In this document: in pieces, positions 54,230-63,942 of the stretch
Layout: every line of letters begins with the position of its first letter
Position numbering within the stretch: the stretch's first letter is position 1
NCBI GenBank assembly: GCA_036268055.1
Contig: DATAUW010000004.1
Span: forward strand, 36,029-100,028
DNA: 64,000 bases
Direction: 5' to 3'
From: Verrucomicrobiia bacterium
Lineage (GTDB): Bacteria > Verrucomicrobiota > Verrucomicrobiia > Limisphaerales > Pedosphaeraceae
The notes under the pieces: model-generated
Seen by the model: only the letters and a program-made list of their open reading frames with translations
What the model was told of the DNA's origin: nothing
Database searches by the model: none
Translations under genes and position numbers: made by a program

Positions 54230-56278
54230 ATGAGATTTCATTTTAGAAAATTGGTCTTTTTGATGCCCTTTGCGATCAGTTTGAGCTTGAGCTTGCCAGT
54301 CCGTTCCCAGACTTTCAAAACTTTGTTCACATTCGGAGGGTCAAATGGTCCACCCGATTCTTTAGAGCCAGGGGTCGGCTTAACTATATATGAAAATAAC
54401 ATATATGGAACAACAGTAGGCGGTATATATAGATTGAACATTGACGGATCTGGATATACCAACTTACATGGCACTGGTGGAAGTAATCCACAAGGCCAGC
54501 TGACTATATCGGGAAATACCATATACGGCACGACCGGAGAGGAGGGCAGTAGCTTCGGAACGGTATTCAGAGTAAATACCGATGGCACAGCCTTCACAAA
54601 TCTGCATTCTTTTGTCTTGGGAGTCAACGGAGAGTCTTCCCCACTGGGTGGCGTGGTTTTGTCTGGTAATACACTCTATGGAACAACACCGGGAAATCTT
54701 CCAGATTTACCAAATTCCTCTGGTACTATATTTGCAATTAACATTGACGGCACCGGTTTTACAAATCTCCATGTTTTTGGTCAAACAGATGGAGCTTACT
54801 TCAACGATGACGGATCGTATCCAGTTGCTGGACTCGTTTTATCCGGAGATACCCTGTTTGGCTCAACTAAATTTGGTGGAGAAGGTGTCGGAACTCTTTT
54901 TGCAATGAAAACGGATGGCTCAGAATATACCAACCTTTTTACTCCTACTGGTTTTGGATCCGAAAACAGCTTCACCTTATCGGGAAATACCTTGTATGGC
55001 ACGGACAATCGTTATCCAGCAGATGTCTTTTCCATTGGAATTGAGACTAATAGTTATCGCTATATATATAGTTTTTCTACACTTTCAGGCATAGGCGGCC
55101 CTTATGGCACTAATAGTGATGGTGAATACCCTAATTCTTCATTGGTTTTATTAGGCAATACTCTTTACGGAACGACGTCAGCTGGCGGCACCTCGGGTTA
55201 TGGCACAATATTTAGCGTTAATACAGATGGCACTCATTTCGTAAATATTCACGATTTTACGAATGGCAGCGATGGGGCTTCGCCGGGCAGCCTAGTTTGC
55301 TCTGGAAATACTTTATATGGCACAACTGGTTTAGGCGTAAGCACTATTTTTAGTATCTATGTGGAACCGTCTGCGAAAGTTAATGTTAATACCACAAATG
55401 GTTTAGCTCCGCTAACTATACAATTCACTTCTTCAAGCACCGATGACACAGGAATCCCACTTGTTAGCTGGAACTGGGATTTTGGAGATGGATCCACCAG
55501 CGGCGAACGAAATCCGGTGCACATTTACAAAACTACCGGAATTTTTGCAACTCGCCTTGCTGCAATTAATAATCTCGGAATCAATGTAGCGGGGATTTCT
55601 CCGCTTATTGATACAGAAGTATCCTCAAACCTAGTTCTCAACGGTGACTTTGAAACAGGAAGTTATTCAAATTGGACGCTTTCTAATGCCGGCTATTCTG
55701 TGGTTGATGATGGTTCCCTGGGAGGCAAGCCCTACTCAGGCAACTATTCAGCATTTTTGGGAACAACTACGTCGCCAGGATACCTTTATCAAACGCTAGC
55801 TACTAAAGCAGGATCAACCTATTTGATATCTTTTTGGCTAAATGACTTTGATTTTGGCCCTCGTGCCTTTTCTGTGGTATGGGATGGAAATATCACCTTT
55901 AATCAAACATATCCCGCTACCTATGCATGGACAAATGTCCAGTTCGAGGTAACAGCGACCAGTAGCAATACTCTTCTCCAGTTTGGGATTGAACAAGGTA
56001 GTTATCCTTTCTATCTGGATAATATCAGTGTTGTGTCAATCCATCCAAACATTGTTGGAATCAGCTTGTCTGGCACCAATCTCATCGTTAATGGAGCCAA
56101 TGGATTTTCCGGCGCGAGTTATTATGTCTTGAACAGCACAAATTTGGCGCTTCCTTTAAGCCAATGGGCGAGGGTTGCGACAAACACTTTGAACACGAGC
56201 GGAGCATTTACCATTGTCTTAACTAACCCAATGAGTCCACTTACTCCAAAACAATATTATGATCTTCAGCTTCGCTAA
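54230..56278 (+). CDS. GloVer-repeat secreted protein with PKD-like domain
   Basis: A 682-residue secreted protein. Signal peptide about 1-26 (SLSLPVRSQ). About seven repeats with 'LSGNTLYGTT..GG..GYGTIFSVNTDGT.FTNLHSF' follow (about 30-370), the tandem GloVer repeat of Verrucomicrobiota proteins. A PKD-like domain (TNGLAPLTIQFTSSSTDD ... WNWDFGDGSTSGERNPVHIY) and a carbohydrate-binding-like beta-sandwich (LVLNGDFETGSYSNWTLSNAG) follow, with a closing Verrucomicrobiota-type C-terminal domain. The gene is clearly AT-richer than its neighbours (for example ATATATGAAAATAACATATA) and lies just downstream of tRNA-Gly, so recent transfer is plausible. ATG 54230 is chosen over the longer frame that runs into the tRNA. 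Confidence 0.87.
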   Translation: MRFHFRKLVFLMPFAISLSLSLPVRSQTFKTLFTFGGSNGPPDSLEPGVGLTIYENNIYGTTVGGIYRLNIDGSGYTNLHGTGGSNPQGQLTISGNTIYGTTGEEGSSFGTVFRVNTDGTAFTNLHSFVLGVNGESSPLGGVVLSGNTLYGTTPGNLPDLPNSSGTIFAINIDGTGFTNLHVFGQTDGAYFNDDGSYPVAGLVLSGDTLFGSTKFGGEGVGTLFAMKTDGSEYTNLFTPTGFGSENSFTLSGNTLYGTDNRYPADVFSIGIETNSYRYIYSFSTLSGIGGPYGTNSDGEYPNSSLVLLGNTLYGTTSAGGTSGYGTIFSVNTDGTHFVNIHDFTNGSDGASPGSLVCSGNTLYGTTGLGVSTIFSIYVEPSAKVNVNTTNGLAPLTIQFTSSSTDDTGIPLVSWNWDFGDGSTSGERNPVHIYKTTGIFATRLAAINNLGINVAGISPLIDTEVSSNLVLNGDFETGSYSNWTLSNAGYSVVDDGSLGGKPYSGNYSAFLGTTTSPGYLYQTLATKAGSTYLISFWLNDFDFGPRAFSVVWDGNITFNQTYPATYAWTNVQFEVTATSSNTLLQFGIEQGSYPFYLDNISVVSIHPNIVGISLSGTNLIVNGANGFSGASYYVLNSTNLALPLSQWARVATNTLNTSGAFTIVLTNPMSPLTPKQYYDLQLR

Positions 56279-56393
56279 CAATTTGATTCATTACTGCAAA
56301 TGATCTTCACCACTGTCCACCGCTAACGTCATATCATGAAAAGTTGTAGCACCAAGCCATTTGGTTTTTATACTTTGTCAAATTTTTCCTGTT

Positions 56394-58676
56394 TTAGTTA
56401 GACATTGACGGCGGTGCGGCGTCCGGGGCGGTGCCCCAGTTTGTGTTGGGTTGGGGGCCCATTTCGAAGATGAAGTGGCCGCCGTTGGCGATGTCGGTGT
56501 GGGCGAACCAGGGTTTGTTCCAGGGTTTTCCGTTGAGGGTGGCGGATTGGATGTAGAGGTTTTTTTCGGAGTTGTTTTTTGTCTCGATGACGAGGGTTTT
56601 GCCGTTGCCCAGGCGCAGGGTGACTTTGTCGAAGATGGGGGAGCCGATGGTGTAGTTGGGGCTGGAGGGGTCAACGGTGTAAAATCCCATGGCGCTGAAG
56701 ACGTACCAGGATGAGGTGGAGCCCTGGTCATCCATGCCGGGGTAGGCGTTGCCGGATTTATCGCTACCGTACATGAGGCGGAGGATTTTGCGGGCGAGTT
56801 CCTGGGTTTTCCACGGCTGGCCGGCGTAGTCGTAGTAGTAGGCGGTTTGCTGGTCGGGCTGGTTGCCCTGGCAGTACAGGCCGATCATGCCGGTGACGTC
56901 GCGGGCGATGCCTTGCGGGTGGTACGGGGTGTTGAAAAACGCATCGAGTTTCTTGAGGAAATTTTCGCGGCCACCGACGAGGTTGATGAGGCCCTGAACG
57001 TCGTGCGGCACAAGCCAGAAATTTTGCCAACCGCTGGCTTCCTTGGTCATGTAGTTGTAATAGGGTTCGTTGGGGTCGTAGGGAGAAATCCAGGTGCCGT
57101 CGGGATTTTTTCCGCGCATGAAGCCGGTGGAGGGATCGAACACGTTGGTATAATTATGCGCACGGGCGAGGAACATTTTGTAGTCGTCGTCCTTGCCGAG
57201 TTTTTTGGCGAACAGGGCCATTGCGTAATCGTCCCAGCTATATTCCAAAGTTTTGTCCACACCGGCGTGGCCTCCGGCGTAGGGCGGGCTGGGATGTTCC
57301 TGGAAGTCGTCGTGGACCCAGCCGTTCTTGAGGTATTCGGCAAGGTCGCCGCGGGGGCCGGCGGGGTCCATGGCGTTTTTGCGAAGGTATTCATAGACGG
57401 AAGCGTAATCGAAGGGCAGGCCGCGCTCCCAATCGCCGAGATACATGAACACGGCGTGGTCGCCGTAGAATGAGGTGTGCATCCAGCCGGATTCGCGGGC
57501 CATCTCGAGGTGGGTGCGGAGGATATTGGTCTTCACATCCGGCTCGAGCAAGGTGAGCAAGACGATTTGATTGCGGCCGGTGTCCCAGAAAGCGATGGGA
57601 CTGTAACGATCGTACTCGGCGATATTTTGGGTATCGCCGCCGCGCATGCGGTCGCCTTTTTTGACGATGAGCCGGGGAGTGAGGAGGGAATTATAAAGGG
57701 TGGAATAAAAAAGTCCGCGCTCTTTTTCGGAGCCGCCTTCGACCTGGATCAAATTTAATTTCTCGCTCCAGGCATCCCTGGCGCGTTGATGGACTTCGTC
57801 GAAGTTGTGGGATTCGGTGTCGAGTTGTTGCTGCGCGGCTTCGTAGGTGCGACCGGTGGTGATGCGCACGAGAATTTGTTCACCTTCGGTCGTGGAAAAT
57901 TCGAGATAGGTTCCGGCGTAGCTGCCAGAAATGGAGCGCGCGCCGGGGTTCACAAAATCATCGCGACGGACGCGCGAGCCTTCGAGTTGCGGGCGGTTTT
58001 GGCGGAAGACGCCGAAGCTTTTAAAGGGTTTGGAAAATTCGGCGACGAAGCCGCGGCCATCGCGGCGTCCGCGTCCGCGCACGGTGTGGTCGCCGGTGAT
58101 TTCAATTTCACTTTCGCCCGCGCCAAGGTCAATGAGCATGGTGCCGCGTTCGGATTTCGGAAACGTAAAACGATAAAAGCCGGTGCGTTCGCTGGTGGTC
58201 AATTCGGTGCGGACGCCGCTGTCGGGGAAAAACACGGAGTAATATCCCGGCGAGGCTTTTTCGGAGGTCTTGTCGTACGGCGAAGCGTAGGCGCGGTCGG
58301 GCGGCACATTCCAATCACCGACGACGGGCATGATGGTCAGGCGCGGCATGGGCGAGGAAAATCCGAGCATGGTGCGGCGCGCATAGACGTAGGGATAAAT
58401 GATGCCGTGATTGCCCGCGGCTTCGGTCAGGTCTTTGTTGATGGGGCCGAGAATAATATCGTGATGCGGCAGCGCGGGGCCGGGATAGGTGAAACCGGAG
58501 TAGGTCTCTTCACCGGGCGGCGGCGCATTGCCGAGCAGCGCGGGGTCGTCGAGGGAGGCGGTGCCGACGAGGGGGTTGGCGTATTCGACGGGAGTTTTTT
58601 GGGCGAAGGAATTTTCCGCGAGCGCGCAGAGCAGGATAGAAATGGCGAGGTGCTTGAGTGGAAGATGGCGAGTCAT
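56394..58676 (-). CDS. GH92 alpha-mannosidase
   Basis: A 760-residue secreted glycoside hydrolase family 92 enzyme. A signal peptide (about 1-25) precedes the N-terminal beta-sandwich (YANPLVGTASLDD, GFTYPGPALPHHDIILGP, SPGYYSVFFPDSGVRTELTTSERTG). The catalytic alpha/alpha toroid has SPIAFWDTGRNQIVLLTLLEP, TLEYSWDDYAMALFAKKLGK, and GMDDQGSTSSWYVFSAMGFYTVDP, the family's late signature. GH92 enzymes are calcium-dependent exo-alpha-mannosidases acting on alpha-1,2/1,3/1,6 mannosides. No SusCD-type genes are adjacent. It is a lone gene. Confidence 0.95.
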   Translation of the reverse strand: MTRHLPLKHLAISILLCALAENSFAQKTPVEYANPLVGTASLDDPALLGNAPPPGEETYSGFTYPGPALPHHDIILGPINKDLTEAAGNHGIIYPYVYARRTMLGFSSPMPRLTIMPVVGDWNVPPDRAYASPYDKTSEKASPGYYSVFFPDSGVRTELTTSERTGFYRFTFPKSERGTMLIDLGAGESEIEITGDHTVRGRGRRDGRGFVAEFSKPFKSFGVFRQNRPQLEGSRVRRDDFVNPGARSISGSYAGTYLEFSTTEGEQILVRITTGRTYEAAQQQLDTESHNFDEVHQRARDAWSEKLNLIQVEGGSEKERGLFYSTLYNSLLTPRLIVKKGDRMRGGDTQNIAEYDRYSPIAFWDTGRNQIVLLTLLEPDVKTNILRTHLEMARESGWMHTSFYGDHAVFMYLGDWERGLPFDYASVYEYLRKNAMDPAGPRGDLAEYLKNGWVHDDFQEHPSPPYAGGHAGVDKTLEYSWDDYAMALFAKKLGKDDDYKMFLARAHNYTNVFDPSTGFMRGKNPDGTWISPYDPNEPYYNYMTKEASGWQNFWLVPHDVQGLINLVGGRENFLKKLDAFFNTPYHPQGIARDVTGMIGLYCQGNQPDQQTAYYYDYAGQPWKTQELARKILRLMYGSDKSGNAYPGMDDQGSTSSWYVFSAMGFYTVDPSSPNYTIGSPIFDKVTLRLGNGKTLVIETKNNSEKNLYIQSATLNGKPWNKPWFAHTDIANGGHFIFEMGPQPNTNWGTAPDAAPPSMSN

Positions 58677-58767
58677 GCGGGGATTTTAGACCGGGATGGG
58701 AGTGCAAGTAAATATTAACGTCAATGGGCGGGATGGGGATTCGAGCATCAGCCGCCCCTCTCTCCGG

Positions 58768-58797
58768 CTCTCTCCCCACGTGGTCGTGGGGAGAGAG
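58768..58797. repeat. perfect 13-base hairpin
   Basis: CTCTCTCCCCACG, a TGGT loop, then CGTGGGGAGAGAG. This purine/pyrimidine-rich palindrome is probably an intergenic repeat, with no T-run for termination. Confidence 0.75.
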
Positions 58798-58859
58798 GGA
58801 TGGAGTGCGTTAGGTTGGTGGGGCGTAATGGCGAAGGGGCACGTTGGTTAGGTCGAGAA

Positions 58860-58950
58860 TTTCTTTCGTCCCTGCGGGACTTGGTTTGCGACGGATGGGA
58901 ACCCAGCAATAAATTGCCGGGCTAAGATCTGCCGTCCCCTGCGGGACGGT
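58860..58950. repeat. dispersed repeat with CCTGCGGGAC hairpins
   Basis: Two palindromic cores, GTCCCTGCGGGAC (58868-58880) and CCGTCCCCTGCGGGACGG (58932-58949), flank CAGCAATAAATTGCCGGG. Elements of this appearance are frequent in intergenic DNA of Verrucomicrobiota and Planctomycetes. Confidence 0.65.
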
Positions 58951-59047
58951 GGTGGAGGTTTCACAGTTTCGTCTTGCCATTGATGTTCCAATGAGCCGGC
59001 CAAAGGAATTTTTCCCAGCAGAATTTTTAACTAACTTGCCGAATTTA

Positions 59048-59081
59048 TTTAGTTACGGCTCGCGGGTACGTTCGCCCTCCC
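59048..59081. repeat. 34-base direct repeat, left copy
   Basis: The 34 bases starting TTTAGTTACGGCTCGCGGG match 63294-63327 at 33 of 34 positions. The pair brackets the NHL-trypsin gene. It may be a dispersed repeat. Confidence 0.7.
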
Positions 59082-59099
59082 GGTTGGTGGAAACGGTGA

Positions 59100-62000
59100 T
59101 CACTGCATCAAAACGGCGCGGTAGTACGTGGCGGGTTGGTTGGTTCCGGGGGCGGGAATGAATAGATTAAATCCGCTGTTGGTAATCATGTTCGTACTCA
59201 CGGGTGTCCAAATGCCGCTGGCGGGCGATGTGGTCTGGTCTATGCGGTAGGTGGTGTTGACGGCGCCGCTGATGCCGATTCCGGAACTGGTCGCGATCAT
59301 CGTGGGATTACTCACGGTGTAACTCCCGCTGTAAGTCGTCACGGCTCCGGGTGAGACGCTGACGGATTGGTTCGCGGGCAGGTTCCAGCCGGGGACGGAC
59401 TTGAATTGGACGACGACGGGATTTGTGGTGGTGATCACGCGGGTGTAATTGGTGGCGGTGGAGAAATTCGCATCGCCCTGGAGTTTCCATCCGGCACCGT
59501 CAAGGACCGCGGAGGAGGGTCCGAGATGCCATTGCATATAACCAGGATTGGCGAGGCTTACGTTCGGGTTGGGGATGACAGTCACGACGCCGCCGCCGGT
59601 GAAGTTCGTGCCGTTATCGCCGAGCAAGGAAGCATTCGTAATGAGGTTCACGACGGCGCTGTCAATGCCGAGGACGAGCGACGCGTAGGGTTGCGAGCCG
59701 TTGAACAAAGTTCCGAGATAAACTCCGGCGGGATAATAGTAGCCGTTGAACTGGGCATAGACCGGGCCGCCGCTGTTGCCGGGGTAACTGAGGAACCACG
59801 GCGCGGTATAGACACGCTGGTTGGCGACGGGGTCGCTGGCGATGGTCAGCGGGTACGGTTGCGGCAGGGTTTGATACATCAAGCCGGGCACGATGCTGGC
59901 GTTGCCGAAGATCGAGCCGTCCACCGGATAACCGACGAGCATTTTCAGAGCGCTGCCCGAGAGCCATTGATTGGGCGACTGGTCGGACGGGAGGTAACCG
60001 CCGAAACCGCCGCCAGCGACGGGCGAGAGGAAGTAAAGCGCGGCGACGTCGAGGTTGCGTGATTGCGGGGTGGAAGTGTCGGGCGAATAGATTTGCAAAT
60101 CATTGGTGCGTTGCGCCGCGTAGCCGCTCAGCAAATAAAAGCCGCGCGCCGCCTGGGGTTCGGGCGAGAACAGTCCCGCCTCCTGCTGGAAATACCAGTA
60201 GGCCTGGCTGACGTAGGAGAGTGTTTGATCATTGAACACGACGTGCGCGGCGGTGAGGACGACGTTGGCCTCGACGGCGACGCCGCTGCCGTAGCCGGTG
60301 TCGGATTGCAACTGGCCGTCAAAACCGAACGGATGATTTACAACGTCGTTGATTTGGTTCGTCGGAACGGGGAAAGGAAGTTGCACCATCGCGGGCGGCG
60401 TGGTGGCGAGCAAATAATTTTCCTCCAGGAGCGTGGGTTGACCCGGGAAGATTTGCACGGAGCTGTTCGGCGGTTTGGTGCGGCCGGCGACGGAAGAGAA
60501 CTCGATGAGGTATGTGCCCGCCACGAGATTGGTGCTGAAGCCGGAGGGGTAAAATGCGGTGGTATCGCCGAGGAAACGCCAACCGGCGCCGGAAGGCGGG
60601 TTCGGTCCGAGCGTGATGGTGAGAGTGCCGGCGGTGTTGGTATCGGGAATTACGGACGTGGGGAGATATTGATTCGTCAAAAATACGTTGTTGGAGATGG
60701 CGAGGGTCAGGCTGGGCGGCAGCGCGATCCATCCAGGCAATGAACGAAATTCGACGGAATAATTTCCGGTCATGAGGTTGCTGGCGGTTTGTCCGCTGTT
60801 GCGCCATGAAAGTTCCCATGGGAAACGCCATTGGCCGTTCGCCTCGGGCGGAGTCAAAGTTATAGTCAACGAACCGCTGGGCGGCGGATGGACGTAGTCC
60901 AGGGAATTGGCGGAATTGAAGGCGGTGAAAATGCCTTTGCGGATGGTGTTGTTCTGGCTGTCAGCCACGAAGAGATTGCCGCTGCCGTCCAGCGCGAGGT
61001 CGGACGGAGAGTCGAATTGGGCGACCATGCCGGCGCCGTCACGGCTGCCGGTAGTTCCATCGCCGATGCCGCCGATGGTGTTGGTCACCCAGTTAGTGCC
61101 GGAGGGGGAAAGCTCGATAATCGAGGCTGCGTCAGGCCGGGAGACGTAAAGATTTCCCGAGCCGTCCAAGGCGATGCTGGCGTGACCGCGCGAGGGGTTG
61201 GGCAAACTGGCGAGCGAGGTGACGACCCAATTCGTGCCGACGGGGCTAATCCTTCTGACCATGGAATCGTCATCTACCATGTAAATGTTGGTATTTGCAT
61301 CAATGGCCATGCCTTGAGGACTGACGAAACGCGCGGCGCTGTTTGTGCCGTCAACGAAAACAATTCCTCCCGAACCGGGCATGCCCGCAATCGTGGTTGA
61401 AATCCAGCCGAAAAAAAGGAATCTCACGATGTCGGGCTTTAAGCGCCGGATGGTGCGGTTGCCGCGGTCGGAGATGTAAATATTTCCGCTGAGGTCGAGG
61501 GCGATGTCCGAGGGGTTGCTGTATCGAGCTGCGCTGCCGAGACCGTCGTTGGTGCCCAAGAGACCTGCCGAACCGGAAATGGTGGACACACTACCGGCGG
61601 CGGTGATTTCACGAATGGTTGCGTTGCCGGCATCCACGACGTAAATGACGCCATTGGTAACGGCGATGCCGGTGGGATTGGCGAAGCGCGCGTTATTGCC
61701 GGTGGCGTCGGTTGAGCCGGTGGTCTGGTCCTGTCCGGCGACGGTGCTGACGATGCCCGCGGAGGAAATTTCGCGGATGGTATTGTTGCCCTGGCCTTCG
61801 GTAAAATAAACGGTTCCCGAGCCGTCCACGGCGACCGCATTTGGAAAATTCAGGCGAGCATCGCCGCCGGTGGCATCCACATCGTTGCCGGGCAACAACA
61901 CCAATCCCGCAAGCGTGTGGACAACGCCCGCCGATGTGCTTTTGCGGATACATTGATTACCAAAATCAGCGACGTAAATATTGTGCGCGCTGTCCACGGC

Positions 62001-63035
62001 GATGCCCTGGTTTCCGGAAAATTGGGCGGTGGTTCCGGTGCCGTCGGCGTAACCGGCGTTATTGGTTTGGCCGGCGAGGATGGTGATCGTGCCGGTTGTG
62101 CCGGAAACGGTGAAGTGCATGATGGCTTCGCTCGACGATACGGCCATCGTATCCACACCGTCGGCGGCCAGGCCGTAAATGCCTTCAAAACCGAAACCGA
62201 TCGCACTGATGGTGGTCACCTGATAGTTCGCACCGACCGGACTGACGCGGCGGATGTCCAGCCCGTCGGAGACATAAATTGTTCCAGCCGTGTCCACGGT
62301 CACGTCGAGCAACTCGCTAAAACTCGCGTTGGTGCCGACGCCATCGGAGTTGCCATATTTATTGTATAAGCCCGCGATGGTGGTCACGATCCAGTTGGTG
62401 CCGGAGGGCGTGAGTTTGCGCACCGAGTAACCGGCGTCGGTCACGTAGAGCGCGCCGGTGCTATCGCTATGAATGCCGCGGGGTTGAACAAATCTCGCGC
62501 TGCTATTCATGCCATCGGCTGATCCCTGAACGCCGGGCAAACCGGCGATGGTGGTGACGCTCCAATTTGTTCCGCTCAGAGAAAGTTTTCGGATGGCAAA
62601 ATTATAACTGTCGGCGACGTACAGGTTGCCGGCGGAATCAATGGTGATGCCAAAGGGACTGTTGAAACGGGCGTTGCTGCCGAGGCCGTCGTTGGTGCCT
62701 TGCGTGTCCGAGTAGCCAGCGATGGTCGTGACGACGCCCGCCGGGGTGATCATGCGGATCTCGTTGTCGGGGTTGTCCGTCGCGTAAATATTTCCATTGG
62801 TGTCGAGCACCACGCCGGCGGGACCGCCGAATTGGGCGGCACTGCCGATGCCGTCTACGCTGCCGCGACCGGATTTACCCACGAAGGTGGTCCAGGTAAA
62901 AGCGGCTACCTGGTTGGATTGCGCCAAGGCGGGGAGCGCGGCGAGGAAGGCGAGCGCAATCGCAATTATAATATGGTTCGCGCGAACTATTTTGGCGGCG
63001 CGATTGCCCGGTGAATTTGATGGTACAGCACGCAT
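59100..63035 (-). CDS. Giant secreted NHL-repeat protein with a trypsin-like protease domain
   Basis: A secreted protein of about 1311 residues. Signal peptide about 20-40 (IIIAIALAFLAALPALAQS). About twelve NHL repeats (about 45-690; PFGITIDSAGNLYVADSYNFAIRKL, GIAVDSAHNIYVADFGNQCIRK and so on) build one or two propellers. Two immunoglobulin-like linkers (about 700-880) precede an S1-like serine protease domain (about 900-1130): His in VVLTAAHVVF, Asp in SRNLDVAALYF and Ser in YPGNSGGPVYAQ. A Verrucomicrobiota C-terminal domain ends it. ATG 63035 is favoured because GGAG lies 9 bases upstream. The combination is unusual; the role is perhaps surface proteolysis or processing. Confidence 0.85.
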   Translation of the reverse strand: MRAVPSNSPGNRAAKIVRANHIIIAIALAFLAALPALAQSNQVAAFTWTTFVGKSGRGSVDGIGSAAQFGGPAGVVLDTNGNIYATDNPDNEIRMITPAGVVTTIAGYSDTQGTNDGLGSNARFNSPFGITIDSAGNLYVADSYNFAIRKLSLSGTNWSVTTIAGLPGVQGSADGMNSSARFVQPRGIHSDSTGALYVTDAGYSVRKLTPSGTNWIVTTIAGLYNKYGNSDGVGTNASFSELLDVTVDTAGTIYVSDGLDIRRVSPVGANYQVTTISAIGFGFEGIYGLAADGVDTMAVSSSEAIMHFTVSGTTGTITILAGQTNNAGYADGTGTTAQFSGNQGIAVDSAHNIYVADFGNQCIRKSTSAGVVHTLAGLVLLPGNDVDATGGDARLNFPNAVAVDGSGTVYFTEGQGNNTIREISSAGIVSTVAGQDQTTGSTDATGNNARFANPTGIAVTNGVIYVVDAGNATIREITAAGSVSTISGSAGLLGTNDGLGSAARYSNPSDIALDLSGNIYISDRGNRTIRRLKPDIVRFLFFGWISTTIAGMPGSGGIVFVDGTNSAARFVSPQGMAIDANTNIYMVDDDSMVRRISPVGTNWVVTSLASLPNPSRGHASIALDGSGNLYVSRPDAASIIELSPSGTNWVTNTIGGIGDGTTGSRDGAGMVAQFDSPSDLALDGSGNLFVADSQNNTIRKGIFTAFNSANSLDYVHPPPSGSLTITLTPPEANGQWRFPWELSWRNSGQTASNLMTGNYSVEFRSLPGWIALPPSLTLAISNNVFLTNQYLPTSVIPDTNTAGTLTITLGPNPPSGAGWRFLGDTTAFYPSGFSTNLVAGTYLIEFSSVAGRTKPPNSSVQIFPGQPTLLEENYLLATTPPAMVQLPFPVPTNQINDVVNHPFGFDGQLQSDTGYGSGVAVEANVVLTAAHVVFNDQTLSYVSQAYWYFQQEAGLFSPEPQAARGFYLLSGYAAQRTNDLQIYSPDTSTPQSRNLDVAALYFLSPVAGGGFGGYLPSDQSPNQWLSGSALKMLVGYPVDGSIFGNASIVPGLMYQTLPQPYPLTIASDPVANQRVYTAPWFLSYPGNSGGPVYAQFNGYYYPAGVYLGTLFNGSQPYASLVLGIDSAVVNLITNASLLGDNGTNFTGGGVVTVIPNPNVSLANPGYMQWHLGPSSAVLDGAGWKLQGDANFSTATNYTRVITTTNPVVVQFKSVPGWNLPANQSVSVSPGAVTTYSGSYTVSNPTMIATSSGIGISGAVNTTYRIDQTTSPASGIWTPVSTNMITNSGFNLFIPAPGTNQPATYYRAVLMQ

Positions 63036-63546
63036 ATTTTGTTTCTCCGAAAAATATTTAAGCCCGGAAGCCATCATTCTTTATCATACGCCGATGCGGA
63101 TGAAGTGGATGCCTATATTTATGCAGGATATTTTCTGCAAGCCAATCCAGACTCTACACCGTGGGCGGGTTAAAGGCAATTTATTGCGGCGGGAAATGGA
63201 GGATTTTTTGCCAGGGGCGATTTGAGGAATGTGGAAAGCGTTTTGCAATGCGAGAGCTTAGCTTTTAGGCAGTTTTTTCATTCGTGAGCGGAGTTTAGTT
63301 ACGGCTCGCGGGTACGCTCGCCCTCCCATTTTAGGGCGCGGTTGGCGCTAGTGGAGTATCAGAATGGACTTGGCTCTTGTGGATAATCCAATCCCTGGGG
63401 CGCGGGATGTCAAGTGGGTTTCGGCATGGGCGAAACCGATTGGATGACGAAGTGAAGCAGTAGCTTTGCTTTCACGAGCTGGTAAAATTTATAGTTTGAT
63501 TTCCTGGCTGGCAAGGTGGAGCTTTTAGGCATTGGGAGGTATTTCC
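63036..63546. other. intergenic region
   Basis: About 510 bases, AT-rich, between a minus-strand and a plus-strand gene. Apart from the direct-repeat copy at 63294-63327, no gene or RNA is seen. Promoters for both genes are presumably here. Confidence 0.5.
63294..63327. repeat. 34-base direct repeat, right copy
   Basis: Second copy of the element at 59048-59081, with one C/T difference. Confidence 0.7.
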
Positions 63547-63801
63547 ATGAAACCACTTCAGGTCAGTCTGTTGATACTTGCAGCGCTGCTTTTCTTTGCC
63601 GGGTTGTATTCAGTGATATGGCCACAAGCAGGGGTTTTAGTTCACCCGACCAATGGCCCGCGTGGTTTTAATAATGGAAATTACGTGGAAGTCATTGGCA
63701 CAACCGGCGCGCGAGGCTATGGCATTATAGCGATAGTTATAGGATCGGGTTTGGCGTCGCTGGCAATTTACCGCGATAAAAACGAACCGCCGTCTGAATA
63801 G
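63547..63801 (+). CDS. Small two-helix membrane protein
   Basis: An 84-residue protein with two hydrophobic helices (VSLLILAALLFFAGLYSVIW about 6-25; GYGIIAIVIGSGLASLAIY about 55-73) and a short charged tail. The start ATG 63547 is backed by GGGAGG seven bases upstream, a strong ribosome-binding site, which supports expression. No family was recognised. Confidence 0.75.
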   Translation: MKPLQVSLLILAALLFFAGLYSVIWPQAGVLVHPTNGPRGFNNGNYVEVIGTTGARGYGIIAIVIGSGLASLAIYRDKNEPPSE

Positions 63802-63922
63802 ATTTCAAATGGATGAGGGTTGGCGTTTGACGGGGGGTGAACTCGCGCGGGTGATAGGATGATGCTCGCCTGGGCTCGCCTCGCTTCGCTCGATAGAGAG
63901 TTTGTTTTTGGGAAGATGTGTT

Positions 63923-63942
63923 CCCCCAACTAAAGTTGGGGG
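63923..63942. repeat. 8-base-stem hairpin
   Basis: CCCCCAAC, TAAA loop, GTTGGGGG. It lies in the unannotated end of the window (63802-64000), which otherwise holds only short GC-rich motifs and no gene. Confidence 0.65.

Larger units (their letters stand above)
58677..59099. other. intergenic region with dispersed repeats
   Basis: About 420 bases between two minus-strand genes. No gene is seen. It holds the hairpin at 58768-58797, the repeat at 58860-58950 and the direct repeat at 59048-59081, and is otherwise without coding signals. Confidence 0.6.

Noticed and set aside
54076..56278. Integrated island with duplicated tRNA end
   Set aside because: I could not find a copy of the tRNA 3' end (TTCGAATCCCTTCGCTCGC) downstream, so an att site is not supported.
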